Assembly (NCBI GenBank): GCA_045611765.1
Contig: JAZKXT010000007.1
Span: 46,866 to 110,865, forward strand
From: UMGS1649 sp045611765
GTDB lineage: Bacteria; Bacillota; Clostridia; TANB77; CAG-465
Length of the DNA stretch: 64,000 bases
Reading direction: 5' to 3'
Under the pieces are notes generated by a model. The model was given only the letters and a program-made list of their open reading frames with translations, was not told the DNA's origin and made no database searches. The position numbers were made by a program, and so were the translations under genes. Shown here piece by piece: positions 23,321-32,624 of the stretch (its first letter is position 1; each line of letters begins with the position of its first letter).

Positions 23321-24730
23321 TTACAACAAATCACTAAGTTTTGTAATTGTACCAGCTCCTATGGTAAGGACAATATCATTAGGCTCAATTATTGTATGAA
23401 TGTATTTAGCAATATTTTCTAATGTATGTAGATTTTGTGCATTAACACCATTTTTAACAAGAGCTTCAGCTAACATATCTGAAGATACAATACCTTCATC
23501 TTTTTCTCTTGCTGCGTATATGTCTGCAAGAAGAACAATATCTGCATTATAGAAAGCATTAGAAAATTTATCGAAAAGTGTAATTGTTCTAGAATATGTA
23601 TGTGGCTCAAAAACGGCAATTATTCTACCCGTTGTTTTTTCTTTCGCAGTCGATAGTGTAGTCATTATCTCAGTTGGATGATGTGCATAATCATCATAAA
23701 CATTTACATTGTTACCAATTGTCTTTTTATACTCAAAACGTCTACTAGCACCAGTAAATTCTTCAAGACCAGTTTTGGCAAGAGTAATATCTAAATCATT
23801 TGCAAGTGCAACAGTTATTGTTGCAAGAGAGTTAGATACGTTGTGAATACCAGGAGCATTAAGATTTATATGGCAAACTAATTTATCTTTGTTATATACA
23901 TCAAATTCGTAACATCTATTATCTGCTAAAACAATATTTTTAGCATAAACATCTGCGTCAATATTTGTTGTAGAGTAAGTGTAAACATTAATATTTTTTG
24001 CTGTTATAATATCTTTTGCTCTATCTAAAACATCAACTACATTATCGTTATCTATGTTTACAACAAGATTTCCGCTATTGTGTATAAGCGAAATAAATTC
24101 AACAAAAGAGTCCTTAATATCTTCTAAATCCTTGAAATAATCTAGATGGTCTTCTTCGATGTTCAATATAACAGCAGTATGTCCTGGGAAGTTTAAGAAA
24201 CTATCTACATATTCGCAAGATTCTAGTACAAAGTATTTATTATCTCCAATGCAATAGTTTAAATTGTTTAACTCTTTAAGCTTTGAACCAACTAGTACAG
24301 TAGGATTAACATTTGCGGTTTGAAGTGCAGATGCTACCATAGATGTAGTTGTTGTTTTACCGTGCATACCAGCAATACAAATTGGTTTTTCATATATTTT
24401 AAGAAGCTTACCTAAAAAAGGAGCTCTTTCAAACGTAGGAATACCAAGTTTTACTGCTTCTAAATATTCTTTATCTGTATTTTTGTTTATAGCCGCCGTG
24501 TAAACAACAACATCTGCTGAATGTACAAGTTCAGGATTAGAACCAATAAATACAGGAATATCTTCGCTTTCTAACATTTTAACCATATCTGAACCCATGC
24601 TATCTGAACCAGTTACTTCAAATCCGGCTTTTTTTAACATTACGGCAATACCACTCATACTTATTCCGCCAATGCCAATCATATGTATTTTGGATATATT
24701 TTTAAAATCTTCAATATCTATCTTGTTCAA
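23321..24730 (-). CDS. murC: UDP-N-acetylmuramate--L-alanine ligase
   Basis: 469 residues from a TTG at 24730, chosen because AGAGGTGA lies 5-6 bases upstream; the in-frame GTG at 24739 is itself part of that site. MurC adds the first residue, L-Ala, to UDP-MurNAc in the cytoplasm. It has the N-terminal UDP-binding GIGGISMSG, the ATP loop GMHGKTTTTS, EEDHLDYF and the C-terminal DDYAHHPTE and EPHTYSR motifs. Confidence 0.95.
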   Translation of the reverse strand: MNKIDIEDFKNISKIHMIGIGGISMSGIAVMLKKAGFEVTGSDSMGSDMVKMLESEDIPVFIGSNPELVHSADVVVYTAAINKNTDKEYLEAVKLGIPTFERAPFLGKLLKIYEKPICIAGMHGKTTTTSMVASALQTANVNPTVLVGSKLKELNNLNYCIGDNKYFVLESCEYVDSFLNFPGHTAVILNIEEDHLDYFKDLEDIKDSFVEFISLIHNSGNLVVNIDNDNVVDVLDRAKDIITAKNINVYTYSTTNIDADVYAKNIVLADNRCYEFDVYNKDKLVCHINLNAPGIHNVSNSLATITVALANDLDITLAKTGLEEFTGASRRFEYKKTIGNNVNVYDDYAHHPTEIMTTLSTAKEKTTGRIIAVFEPHTYSRTITLFDKFSNAFYNADIVLLADIYAAREKDEGIVSSDMLAEALVKNGVNAQNLHTLENIAKYIHTIIEPNDIVLTIGAGTITKLSDLL

Positions 24731-24753
24731 AATTGTCACCTCTAAACAACGTT

Positions 24754-24782
24754 ATTATACTACACGACAAAATTACTTTCAA
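24754..24782 (-). promoter_or_regulatory. murC promoter
   Basis: On the minus strand: TTGAAA (24782-24777), a 17-base spacer and TATAAT (24759-24754). Confidence 0.75.
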
Positions 24783-24810
24783 GATTATATACTCCATTTT
24801 GACATATTAG

Positions 24811-24839
24811 TTGAAAAAAGTGGATATGTGGTATATAAT
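24811..24839 (+). promoter_or_regulatory. Promoter of the TPR gene
   Basis: TTGAAA at 24811-24816, 17 bases, TATAAT at 24834-24839. It is divergent from the murC promoter about 30 bases away. Confidence 0.7.
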
Positions 24840-24860
24840 ATACCTACGTGGGTGATATAT

Positions 24861-25943
24861 ATGTGGTTAGCAAATGTAGTAGTAATAATTACCTTTTTGT
24901 TCTTTGTATTAAATATTGGTACAAGAGCAATAAAACAAAAAGAAATATATTTATATATAATATTAGGCTTAGCTAGTACATTCGAAGTAATATTTTTAAG
25001 TTCTTTATATACAGGCAAAGTGCTTCCGAATATTATACAATCATTAGTGTTAATATTTGCATACATAATCCCAATGGTAGTAGTTGTGTTAAACAGTGCT
25101 GATGTTTCTATTAGGCTTAAGATATTATATGCGGTAGCTAGTATCAGCTATTCATTAAAAAAATATGAATTTGCTGCTGGACTTCTTTTAGGAGCAATTA
25201 AAAACGATAAAAAGAATGTAAAATTCTATTACCTAAGAGGAAAAGCGCTAGAAAAACTTGGAGATTTAGCGGGAGCTAGGGATATGCTTTTTAAAGTAAT
25301 AGAATTAGACAGGGATAATAAGGAAGTGTATTTAGAGCTAGCACAAATATTGGATAGAGAAAATAAGAAGGACACGGCGCTTGTAATGCTTTCACAAGTG
25401 TTAAAAATAGATTCAGAATATGTAGAAGCAAAAGAAATGATGGGAATTATATATTCTGAGATTGGTAGGTATAAAGAGGCTTTAAGTATATATGAAGAAT
25501 TAGCTACAAGTGGCGAGGGTACATATAACACTTATTATAATCTTGCTATAATATATTGGCAAAACAATGAACTAGATAAAGCTATAAAAGCATATAATGT
25601 GGCAGTTGGTATGAATTCAAAATTATATGAAGCATATTATGCGTTAGGAAAACTATACTTCATGGAAGAAAATTATGAACAAAGTATATACAACTTGAAT
25701 AAGGCTTTAAAAGACGAAGCACTAAAAGGGGCAGTAGAATATACTTTAAGCCAGAATTATATAAAACAAGAAGAACTAGAAAAAGCAGTAGAACACTTAG
25801 AAAACGCGATAAAGCAAGATAAATCATATTTAGAAAAGGCAAAAAGAAATGAAATGTTTGATGTTATTTCACTAGAATTAATAAGACTTGATGACGAAAA
25901 CAAAGAACTTGAAACAATAACTTATGATATAGAGGGGATGTAA
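24861..25943 (+). CDS. Membrane-anchored TPR-repeat protein
   Basis: 360 residues from ATG 24861 with GGTGAT upstream; the frame is open further upstream but only as the antisense of murC. Two or three N-terminal membrane helices (ANVVVIITFLFFVLN; EIYLYIILGLASTFEVI; IIQSLVLIFAYIIPMVVVV), then about seven tetratricopeptide repeats from residue ~110 to 340 (for example KFYYLRGKALEKLGDLAGA and YNLAIIYWQNNELDKAIKAY). TPRs bind other proteins; the partner is unknown. Confidence 0.88.
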   Translation: MWLANVVVIITFLFFVLNIGTRAIKQKEIYLYIILGLASTFEVIFLSSLYTGKVLPNIIQSLVLIFAYIIPMVVVVLNSADVSIRLKILYAVASISYSLKKYEFAAGLLLGAIKNDKKNVKFYYLRGKALEKLGDLAGARDMLFKVIELDRDNKEVYLELAQILDRENKKDTALVMLSQVLKIDSEYVEAKEMMGIIYSEIGRYKEALSIYEELATSGEGTYNTYYNLAIIYWQNNELDKAIKAYNVAVGMNSKLYEAYYALGKLYFMEENYEQSIYNLNKALKDEALKGAVEYTLSQNYIKQEELEKAVEHLENAIKQDKSYLEKAKRNEMFDVISLELIRLDDENKELETITYDIEGM

Positions 25944-25945
25944 TT

Positions 25946-26095
25946 ATGAGCAAAGGGTGGAAAGTATACGAATGTTGCAAATGTGGATATGAATACGATG
26001 AAAAAAGAGAAAAAGAAGAATTTGACTACAAAAACTTCGAATGTCCAAAGTGTGGAAAGTCTGCAAGATATTTTGAAGAAGTTGTAGAGGAGTAA
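25946..26095 (+). CDS. Rubredoxin-like zinc-ribbon protein (49 residues)
   Basis: ATG at 25946, 2 bases after the TPR gene's stop; AGAGGGGAT overlaps that gene's end. Two CxxC knuckles (ECCKCGYEYD and FECPKCG) match the rubredoxin pattern C-x2-CGYxYD ... CPxCG, but the linker is acidic and lacks the usual Trp-Val before the second pair, so it may bind zinc or iron. Likely co-translated with the TPR gene. Confidence 0.75.
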   Translation: MSKGWKVYECCKCGYEYDEKREKEEFDYKNFECPKCGKSARYFEEVVEE

Positions 26096-26166
26096 TTAAA
26101 TAAAATTATATAAAATAGTTTACAAATAAAAAATTGCGTGGTATAATAACCATGCAATTTAAAATT

Positions 26167-26253
26167 GTCGGAATGGTGGAATTGGCAGACGCGTCAGACT
26201 CAAAATCTGATATGGGTAACCATGTGTGGGTTCAAGTCCCACTTCCGGCACCA
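26167..26253 (+). tRNA. tRNA-Leu (anticodon CAA)
   Basis: 87 bases including an encoded CCA. Acceptor GTCGGAA pairs with TTCCGGC (one U-G). The anticodon arm TCAGA/TCTGA has the loop CTCAAAA, so the anticodon is CAA reading UUG. A long variable arm (TGGGTAACCA) is typical of class II tRNAs, and the T arm GTGGG/CCCAC has loop TTCAAGT. Confidence 0.97.
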
Positions 26254-26258
26254 AAACA

Positions 26259-26290
26259 GCAAAATGGAGTCTAACAAGGCTCCATTTTGC
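26259..26290 (+). terminator. Stem-loop after tRNA-Leu
   Basis: GCAAAATGGAG (26259-26269) and its exact complement (26280-26290) around a 10-base loop. No T-run follows, so termination is uncertain; it may mark the 3' end for processing. Confidence 0.6.
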
Positions 26291-26296
26291 CATGTT

Positions 26297-26334
26297 TAAT
26301 AAGTAATGAATAATAAGTAATGAATAATAAGTAA
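26297..26334 (+). repeat. Short tandem repeat, 14-base unit x 2.7
   Basis: TAATAAGTAATGAA at 26297-26310 and 26311-26324, with a partial third copy to 26334. It holds stop codons in all frames and no gene. Confidence 0.8.
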
Positions 26335-26382
26335 AATATGCAAACTTTTATATAAAAAAGTATTTGCATATTTATTTTTTTA
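26335..26382 (+). terminator. Second hairpin with T-run before the alcohol dehydrogenase gene
   Basis: AATATGCAAA (26335-26344) pairs with TTTGCATATT (26363-26372), followed by TATTTTTTT. It may be the true terminator of the tRNA transcript or an attenuator for the next gene. Confidence 0.6.
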
Positions 26383-26435
26383 TGGTAATATATCCGTAGA
26401 TATTAGAAAATAATATCTATATAGGAGGTATAAAT

Positions 26436-27590
26436 ATGTCGGAAAGATTTGTTTTAAATGAAACATCATATTTTGGAAGAGGTGCAAGAGCTGAACTTGC
26501 AAACGAAATTACTACAAGAGGATTTAAGAAAGTACTAGTTGTAACAGATAAGTCATTAGTAGCTTGTGGAGTTACAAAGAAAGTTACTGATGTACTAGAT
26601 GAGGCACACATAGAATATACAGTATATTCTGAAGTAAAACCAAATCCAACAGTTAAAAATGTACAAGACGGAGTTGAGGTATGTAAAACATATGGCGCTG
26701 ACGTTATTGTTGCAGTTGGTGGTGGTTCAGCAATAGATACGGCTAAAGGAATTAGCATAATAATGACAAACCCAGATAGATATGACGTTGTATCATTAAA
26801 TGGATTATCTAACACTAAAAATAAAGGATTACCTATGATAGCACTTCCAACAACTCATGGAACGGCTGCAGAGGTTACAATTAACTATGTAATAACTGAT
26901 GAAGAAAGAAAAATAAAAATGGTATGTGTTGATCCTCATGATATTCCGGTTTTGGCAATTATAGATTCTGAACTAATGGAAACATTGCCAAAGTCTACAG
27001 CAGCAGCTACTGGTTTAGATGCCTTAACACATGCAGTAGAAGGATATATTACAAAAGGACATAACATGATGGCAGATATGTTCCATATGAAAGCTATTGA
27101 GTTAATATTTGCAAACCTAGCAAAAGCAGTTAATGAAAAAGATACAAAAGCAATAGAAAATATGGCTCTTGCTCAATACATCGCCGGAATGGGATTTTCC
27201 AATGTTGGACTTGGAATAGTTCACTCAATGGCTCACCAATTAGGAGCTGTTTATGACACACCACACGGAATAGCTAATGCGATACTACTTCCAACAGTCA
27301 TGAGATTTAATGGTGAAGTGTGTGCAGATAGGTTTAAAGAAATTCTAGCAAATTTAGGTGTAGCAAATGCAAGTGAATTAACAGATTCAGATGCTGTAGA
27401 GATATTTGTAGCAAAAATTAAAAAATTATCTAGAGAAGTTGGAGTTACACAAACAGTAAAAGATACAGGATGCAAAGAAGAAGATTTAGAAATGCTTGCC
27501 CAAAAAGCTATGGAAGACCCATGTAAACCTGGTAATCCAAGAGAAGTAACTAAAGAAGACTTTATTAGACTATATAAAGAGGCTATGTAA
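26436..27590 (+). CDS. Iron-containing alcohol dehydrogenase, FucO-like
   Basis: 384 residues of group III (iron) alcohol dehydrogenase. NAD-binding VAVGGGSAIDTAKG, then LPTTHGTAAEVT. Metal ligands sit in ATGLDALTHAVEGY (Asp, His), GIVHSMAHQLGAVYDTPHG (two His). The closest well-known relative by motif is lactaldehyde reductase FucO (1,2-propanediol formation); butanol-type dehydrogenases are alternatives. No fucose or rhamnose genes lie nearby, so substrate is open. TAGGAGG precedes the start. Confidence 0.9.
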   Translation: MSERFVLNETSYFGRGARAELANEITTRGFKKVLVVTDKSLVACGVTKKVTDVLDEAHIEYTVYSEVKPNPTVKNVQDGVEVCKTYGADVIVAVGGGSAIDTAKGISIIMTNPDRYDVVSLNGLSNTKNKGLPMIALPTTHGTAAEVTINYVITDEERKIKMVCVDPHDIPVLAIIDSELMETLPKSTAAATGLDALTHAVEGYITKGHNMMADMFHMKAIELIFANLAKAVNEKDTKAIENMALAQYIAGMGFSNVGLGIVHSMAHQLGAVYDTPHGIANAILLPTVMRFNGEVCADRFKEILANLGVANASELTDSDAVEIFVAKIKKLSREVGVTQTVKDTGCKEEDLEMLAQKAMEDPCKPGNPREVTKEDFIRLYKEAM

Positions 27591-27600
27591 GGAGCAGTTT

Positions 27601-28260
27601 ATGGATATAATAGTAGAAGGAAAAGCAAAAAGGCATTTTAAACCAGATAATGTATGTATAAACATTAATTTTTATACATTGACAGAAACATATAATGAAG
27701 CTTTGGAGAAAGGAACTAAATCCGTTGAAACATTTGTAAAAGATGTATTTGAAAAGCTTAATTTTAATAAAGAAGAATTGAAAACTAGAAGCTTCAATGT
27801 AAGAGAAGAAACGGAATATAATGTAGACACAAGAAAACATGAATTTAAAGGATTCTCATATTCGCAAGCAGCAAAATTTTCTTTTGACTATGATATGAAA
27901 CGTCTAGCGGAATTTATGGAAGAGGTTTCAAAACTGGAAAATCCACCAAGATACCAAATCTCTTTCGATATAAAAAACATGGAACAAGCAAAAAGCCTAG
28001 TTATGGCAGATGCTTATGCTAAAGCAGAAGAAAAAGCTAAAATGATAGCTTTAGCAGCTGGTAAAAAATTAAAGGAATGCATAAAAGTAGATTTTAGACC
28101 ATTTGAAGAAAGTGTTACATCAAACAGTAGAATGGGTGGAGAAATGTATGAAAAAGCAATGTTTAAACAAGCGGATATAAGTGAAAGAATACAAAATACA
28201 TTTGCGCCTGAAGATATAGAAGTTACAGAAACATTATATTGTTTATGGGTGACGGAATAA
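27601..28260 (+). CDS. SIMPL domain (DUF541) protein
   Basis: 219 residues, all SIMPL domain: IIVEGKAKRHFKPDNVCI at the start, an FSYSQAAKFSFDYDMKRLAEF middle, and AYAKAEEKAKMIALAAGKKL. No signal peptide, unlike most family members. It follows the dehydrogenase gene by 10 bases with AAGGAG, so it is probably in one transcript. Function of the family is poorly defined. Confidence 0.85.
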   Translation: MDIIVEGKAKRHFKPDNVCININFYTLTETYNEALEKGTKSVETFVKDVFEKLNFNKEELKTRSFNVREETEYNVDTRKHEFKGFSYSQAAKFSFDYDMKRLAEFMEEVSKLENPPRYQISFDIKNMEQAKSLVMADAYAKAEEKAKMIALAAGKKLKECIKVDFRPFEESVTSNSRMGGEMYEKAMFKQADISERIQNTFAPEDIEVTETLYCLWVTE

Positions 28261-28269
28261 ATAAAATAT

Positions 28270-28304
28270 AAAGACAGTTATGTTTAATTCATAACTGTCT
28301 TTTA
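28270..28304. terminator. Bidirectional terminator between convergent genes
   Basis: AAAGACAGTTATG (28270-28282) and its exact complement (28290-28302), A-rich before and T-rich after. It serves the SIMPL gene and tspO. Confidence 0.85.
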
Positions 28305-28312
28305 ACATATAT

Positions 28313-28777
28313 CTAACTATTAAGAATATATATAGCACTATTTAAAACTAAAGCAAATGTAACCCAAAGGGAATATGGTATTTGTAAGTATGCAGCAGTT
28401 TTGTTTAATTTTGCAAACTCATATATCATATAAATGATTAGGCAAAGAAGTAGCACTAACCATAGGCTAGAGAATAAGAACCAGTTAAGTCTAAAGAAAA
28501 ATAATGACCATAGAGCATTTACACCTAATTGCATAAAATATACAGTAAGAGCAGTGTTGTTATTTTCTTCTTTAGATATCATATAAGAAGAGATACCCAT
28601 TAATATGTATAAGATACTCCAAACAATGGGAAAAAGAAATCCTGGTGGCGCAAAAGATGGTGTATTAATTTGTTCATAAATATCTGTATTTCCACCAAGT
28701 AAATTGCCAACAAATCCTACTACTAAAGGAATAAGAATAAATATTATTAGTTTTTTGTATTTTTTCACATCAATCAC
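28313..28777 (-). CDS. tspO: TspO/MBR family membrane protein
   Basis: 154 residues with five membrane helices. Signatures: TPSFAPPGFLFPIVWSILYILMG (shown as two adjoining motifs, PSFAPPGFLFP and VWSILYILMG), NALWSLFFF and a C-terminal YSLWVTFALVLN. TspO proteins bind tetrapyrroles and act in stress signalling. GGTGATTG precedes the start. Confidence 0.92.
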   Translation of the reverse strand: MIDVKKYKKLIIFILIPLVVGFVGNLLGGNTDIYEQINTPSFAPPGFLFPIVWSILYILMGISSYMISKEENNNTALTVYFMQLGVNALWSLFFFRLNWFLFSSLWLVLLLCLIIYMIYEFAKLNKTAAYLQIPYSLWVTFALVLNSAIYILNS

Positions 28778-28868
28778 CTTAATATATTTTATGAAGACAA
28801 AAGTTAAATATACGTATGTATATAAATTAAAACGGTATAATTAAGCAAACTTTGTACAAAATATTTGT

Positions 28869-29417
28869 ATGGAAAAGATAAGAAAAATGTTAAAAAATAT
28901 AATATTGATTTCTGTTATAATAGCAACTTTAATTATAGCGTTATATATTTCATATAATTACGATAGTCTTGAAATATATGACAGTGTTTATGCTGCTATT
29001 AAAGACCAAAGTTCTACAAGTACAAAGAAAAATACAGACCAAAGTTCAATAGACAACTCTGGAGATATGGTTGACCTTCTTGCAAGGTTAATAAATGGTG
29101 AAGCTAGAGGTGAGCCATACAAAGGCCAAGTGGCAGTTGGAGCTGTTGTAATGAATAGAGTTAAAAGTTCGGAATTCCCGGATACTATATCTGGCGTAAT
29201 ATACCAAAAGGGACAATTTTCTTGCGTAACTGATGGTCAGTTTAATAAGGCCATAGCGGAAGATTCAACGGTGTATAAAGCGGCTCAAGAAGCAATAAAT
29301 GGTTCTGATCCCACAAATGGTTGCGTGTTCTTTTATAACCCCAAGACAAGCAAAAGCAAATGGCTTTATACAAGAACAACAGTTGTAACTGTTGGTAGCC
29401 ACAGGTTCGCAAAATAG
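28869..29417 (+). CDS. sleB: Spore cortex-lytic enzyme SleB-like, cell wall hydrolase
   Basis: 182 residues. N-terminal membrane or signal helix (NIILISVIIATLIIALYI), a Ser/Thr linker to about residue 65, then the Hydrolase_2 catalytic domain: LARLINGEARGEPYKGQVAV with the catalytic Glu, GAVVMNRVKSSEFPDT, GQFSCVTDGQFN and NPKTSKSKW. It lacks the peptidoglycan-binding domain of B. subtilis SleB. It degrades cortex peptidoglycan at germination. YpeB follows 10 bases later, the classic partner. Confidence 0.92.
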   Translation: MEKIRKMLKNIILISVIIATLIIALYISYNYDSLEIYDSVYAAIKDQSSTSTKKNTDQSSIDNSGDMVDLLARLINGEARGEPYKGQVAVGAVVMNRVKSSEFPDTISGVIYQKGQFSCVTDGQFNKAIAEDSTVYKAAQEAINGSDPTNGCVFFYNPKTSKSKWLYTRTTVVTVGSHRFAK

Positions 29418-29427
29418 AGGTGAAAAA

Positions 29428-30891
29428 ATGCTAGCAAAATTAGAAAAGAAAATAACAGAATTTAAGAAAAAACAAGATCCTAGATTTGTCGGGGTGTTTA
29501 TGTTTGCTGTTTTTGGTTTAGTTACACTTATAGCTATGAACTTTGCAAATGTATATGGGAGAGAAAAACAAAGTACCACAGATGCATATAATAGAGCAAT
29601 GTATGAAGTAATAACTAGTGTAAATAATGCGGACATTCTTGTTGCAAAAGTTAGAATTACAATGTCAAAAGAGTATAACATCGTTACACTTTCTGAAATT
29701 ACAACAGAGGCAACTACTGCCAAGGAAAATTTAGGCCAGCTTCCCGTAAATCAAGGTTCAATGGGAAATGTGTCCAAGTTTTTTAGTCAAGTTATAGGGT
29801 TTTCACAAGCACTTACTAAAAAGCTTGCAAATGGTAATGAGTTAACAGATGAAGACCATAAGAATTTGAAAAAAATAAATGAAGTGTCGAATAATTTAAA
29901 TAGTACTTTGCAAAAAATATATTTGGACCTTACAAAAGGCAGCCTAAAATGGGATGATGTGGAAAAAGTTGCAACAGATAAATTAAGCGAAGATAAAAAC
30001 AAATTAGAGTTGAACGGTTTAGAAAAAATTAAAGACAACCTCGAAGATTATGAAGGCCTAATTTACGATGGTGCATATTCTAGTCATATTGAATCAGCAA
30101 AACCGAAAGCGTTAACTGGTAAAGTGGTGAGCGTAGCTGAAGCAAGTAAAAAAGTAATAGAGTGTGTGAAAAGCGCTACGGATAGAGAAATTGAAGAGGT
30201 TATATATAATGGTGAATCTAAAGGTAGATTGGAATTATACAATTTTGAAGTTAAATTAAAAGATACAGAGTATTCTATTGCAGTAGATATAACCAAACAA
30301 GATGGAATGCTTGCTCTTCTTATGTCAGATAGACCTGTTGCAGAAAAAAAGTTAGAAATAGAGACAGCGAAAGAAATAGGAGACAAATATTTGCAAAGCC
30401 TAGGACTCAAAAATTTTGAACCGACTTACTATCAAACAACACAAAATATGGCAACAATAAATTATGCGGCTGTTCAAGCTGGAGTCCTTCTTTATCCAGA
30501 TTTAATCAAGGTGAAAATTGCGATGGACACAGGCGAAGTCTGTTCTGTAGAATGTACAGGATATATATTTAATCATAACCAGAGGAATAATTTAGTTCCA
30601 ACAATAACAGAAGAACAAGCAAAAGCAAATTTGAGTAAGGATATGAAATTGGAGAAATCAAGACTTGCTATAATACCAACAAATTCAAATAATGAAGTGT
30701 TAACTTATGAGTTTAAAGGGACAATAGAAGATAAAGAGTTTTTAATATATATTAATGCTAAAACAGGAAAAGAAGAAAACATATTACTTCTTCTTAATAC
30801 CCCCGGGCGGAATGCTTACCATATAGAAAAGTTAAATAAAAAGTTAACAAAAGCGAGGACTTACAGAGGTGTAAGTTCTTTATTTTTCTAG
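29428..30891 (+). CDS. ypeB: Germination protein YpeB, with probable frameshift near its end
   Basis: 487 residues as read from ATG 29428 (AGAGGTG upstream). N-terminal membrane helix (FVGVFMFAVFGLVTLIAM), then the YpeB body with PepSY-like repeats in the C-terminal half (AKEIGDKYLQSLGLKNFEP; YINAKTGKEENILLLLNTPG). YpeB is required for SleB stability and activity in the spore. After NTPG the frame runs on for about 23 odd residues to 30891. One base fewer in the CCCCCGGGCGG tract (30800-30810) would give NTPGGMLTI and a stop at about 30826, the normal family ending. The present end is therefore probably a frameshift or sequencing error. Confidence 0.9.
   Translation: MLAKLEKKITEFKKKQDPRFVGVFMFAVFGLVTLIAMNFANVYGREKQSTTDAYNRAMYEVITSVNNADILVAKVRITMSKEYNIVTLSEITTEATTAKENLGQLPVNQGSMGNVSKFFSQVIGFSQALTKKLANGNELTDEDHKNLKKINEVSNNLNSTLQKIYLDLTKGSLKWDDVEKVATDKLSEDKNKLELNGLEKIKDNLEDYEGLIYDGAYSSHIESAKPKALTGKVVSVAEASKKVIECVKSATDREIEEVIYNGESKGRLELYNFEVKLKDTEYSIAVDITKQDGMLALLMSDRPVAEKKLEIETAKEIGDKYLQSLGLKNFEPTYYQTTQNMATINYAAVQAGVLLYPDLIKVKIAMDTGEVCSVECTGYIFNHNQRNNLVPTITEEQAKANLSKDMKLEKSRLAIIPTNSNNEVLTYEFKGTIEDKEFLIYINAKTGKEENILLLLNTPGRNAYHIEKLNKKLTKARTYRGVSSLFF
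30856..30889 (+). terminator. Terminator of sleB-ypeB
   Basis: AGGACTTACA/TGTAAGTTCT with loop GAGG (one G-U), then TTATTTTTC. It overlaps the read-through tail of ypeB, which supports the shorter gene end. Confidence 0.75.
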
Positions 30892-30948
30892 TAAAATTAC
30901 AGTTGCAATTTTTTATTACATAGACTAAAATATATATAGGTGATAATT

Positions 30949-32124
30949 ATGTATGGAGTTGCTTTAGAAGGTGGAGGTATGAAGGGAGCATATCATATCG
31001 GTGCGGTAAAGGCTATACTTGAGTGTGGATATGATATAGGAGCATATGTAGGAACATCTATAGGCTCTTTTAATGCTGCCGTATTGGCTCAAGGTGATTT
31101 TGAAAAATTGTATAAGGAGTGGTACAATGGTTCTACTTCTTTAGGAATTAATTTAAAGGAAAATGAAATAAACAAATTGTTCGGTAAGAAAATGGATTTT
31201 GGAAGTGTAAAGTATTGGACAAAGTTTATTACCGATAGTTTTGCAAATAAAGGGATAGATTCATCTAAATTAAAATCTTTATATGATAAATTTATCGACG
31301 AAGAGAAATTAAGAAGTTCTAACATAGAATACGGTTTAGTAACAGTTTCTTTAACCGACAGAAAACCAATATATATATATAAAGAAGACATTCCGCAAGG
31401 AGAAATATCTTCATATGTATTGGCCAGTTCGTTTTTGCCAGTTTTTAAACAAGATAAAATTTTAAAGGACGATAAAATTTATATAGATGGCGGATTTTAT
31501 GATAATTGCCCTATAACTCTTCTACAGAAAAAAGGATACAAGGACATAATAGAAATAAGGACTGGGGCCATTGGTGTAAGCAGAAGAATAAATAGAAAAG
31601 GATTAAATATCATAACAATATCTCCTTCTAAAGAATTAGGCGGAATTGTTTTAAGCGATAATAAAATGGTAAGAAGCAACATGGAAATGGGATATTACGA
31701 TGCTTTAAGAGTCATAAAAGGATATATTGGAGACAAGTTTTATGTTGTTCCTACGGCAAATGAAAAAGTGTTTAATATGCTTTTAAAACTTACGGACAAA
31801 CAAATATTAAAAATAATTGATGAGACAAAAATAGCTGGCATAGACCAAATGGAAGCTAAGAAAATTTTATTTGAAAAAGTTTTACCATTAGTGCAGACTA
31901 AGCTTAGAGGCATGGATACATCGACTTATCAACAGGCGATTGTTTCAATGATTGAATATCTTACGGATAATGAAATTAAAATATATAAGTTGTATACTTT
32001 TGAAGAATTAATGGCAGAATTTAAAAAGAAAATACCCAAATTATTAAAAGAGGAAAGAAGCACTTTTATAAAGAACGGAGTAAATATTTTAATGCTAAAA
32101 TTGTTGAAAGAACTCGAGATATAA
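30949..32124 (+). CDS. Patatin-like phospholipase
   Basis: 391 residues from ATG 30949 (AGGTGAT upstream). Oxyanion-hole GGGMKGAYHIG, nucleophile GTSIGSFNAA and the catalytic Asp in DGGFYDNCP, so the Ser-Asp dyad is complete. The rest is helical with no membrane segment. Predicted cytoplasmic lipid acyl hydrolase; physiological substrate unknown. Confidence 0.9.
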   Translation: MYGVALEGGGMKGAYHIGAVKAILECGYDIGAYVGTSIGSFNAAVLAQGDFEKLYKEWYNGSTSLGINLKENEINKLFGKKMDFGSVKYWTKFITDSFANKGIDSSKLKSLYDKFIDEEKLRSSNIEYGLVTVSLTDRKPIYIYKEDIPQGEISSYVLASSFLPVFKQDKILKDDKIYIDGGFYDNCPITLLQKKGYKDIIEIRTGAIGVSRRINRKGLNIITISPSKELGGIVLSDNKMVRSNMEMGYYDALRVIKGYIGDKFYVVPTANEKVFNMLLKLTDKQILKIIDETKIAGIDQMEAKKILFEKVLPLVQTKLRGMDTSTYQQAIVSMIEYLTDNEIKIYKLYTFEELMAEFKKKIPKLLKEERSTFIKNGVNILMLKLLKELEI

Positions 32125-32220
32125 CAAGTAATAGCGAAAGAGTTTTTTTACGGATCTTTATGTGATACAATAAACTCATTGGAAATATATACCAAAAATA
32201 AATTTATTGGAGGAGCAAAA

Positions 32221-32493
32221 ATGAAAAACAGAAATGAGATAGAAGTAATTCGGTATGCAATGTATTTTGTGAAACACCAGACGACGGTAAGAGTCGTAGC
32301 ACGTCATTTTGGAGTGTCAAAGTCATATATTCATAAACTGCTTTGCCAAATGTGCGAACAAGATACTAAGCAGACAGCGGGGGCAAATCTTGCTAAACAA
32401 GTTCGTGAACTCTTGGATAAGAATAAGAGGGAGCGGCATATTAGAGGCGGAAATGCCACTAGATTAAAGTATTTGAAAGCCAAAAGAGGATAA
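32221..32493 (+). CDS. spoIIID: Sporulation transcriptional regulator SpoIIID
   Basis: 90 residues from ATG 32221, with TTGGAGGAG 6 bases upstream. Helix-turn-helix TVRVVARHFGVSKSYIHKLL, then LAKQVRELLDKNKRERHIRGGNATRLKYL, matching the SpoIIID C-terminal basic region. Acts in the mother cell after engulfment to switch sigma-E genes towards sigma-K. Confidence 0.93.
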   Translation: MKNRNEIEVIRYAMYFVKHQTTVRVVARHFGVSKSYIHKLLCQMCEQDTKQTAGANLAKQVRELLDKNKRERHIRGGNATRLKYLKAKRG

Positions 32494-32624
32494 GATACAA
32501 TCTGATTATTTTATGTCTATTGGAAACCATATAACATGTGAATGTTTACATTACATAATATTTGTGGTATAATATTCTTACTCGAAAAAATAAACCTAAA
32601 ATAAATTTATTGGAGGATGAAAAG

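Noticed and set aside
24799..24839. TTGACA at 24799-24804 as the -35 of the TPR gene
   Set aside because: Spacing of 29 bases to the TATAAT is too long; TTGAAA at 24811 gives 17.
24597..24860. N-terminal extension of the TPR protein
   Set aside because: This open stretch is the antisense of murC; promoter and ribosome binding site both point to ATG 24861.
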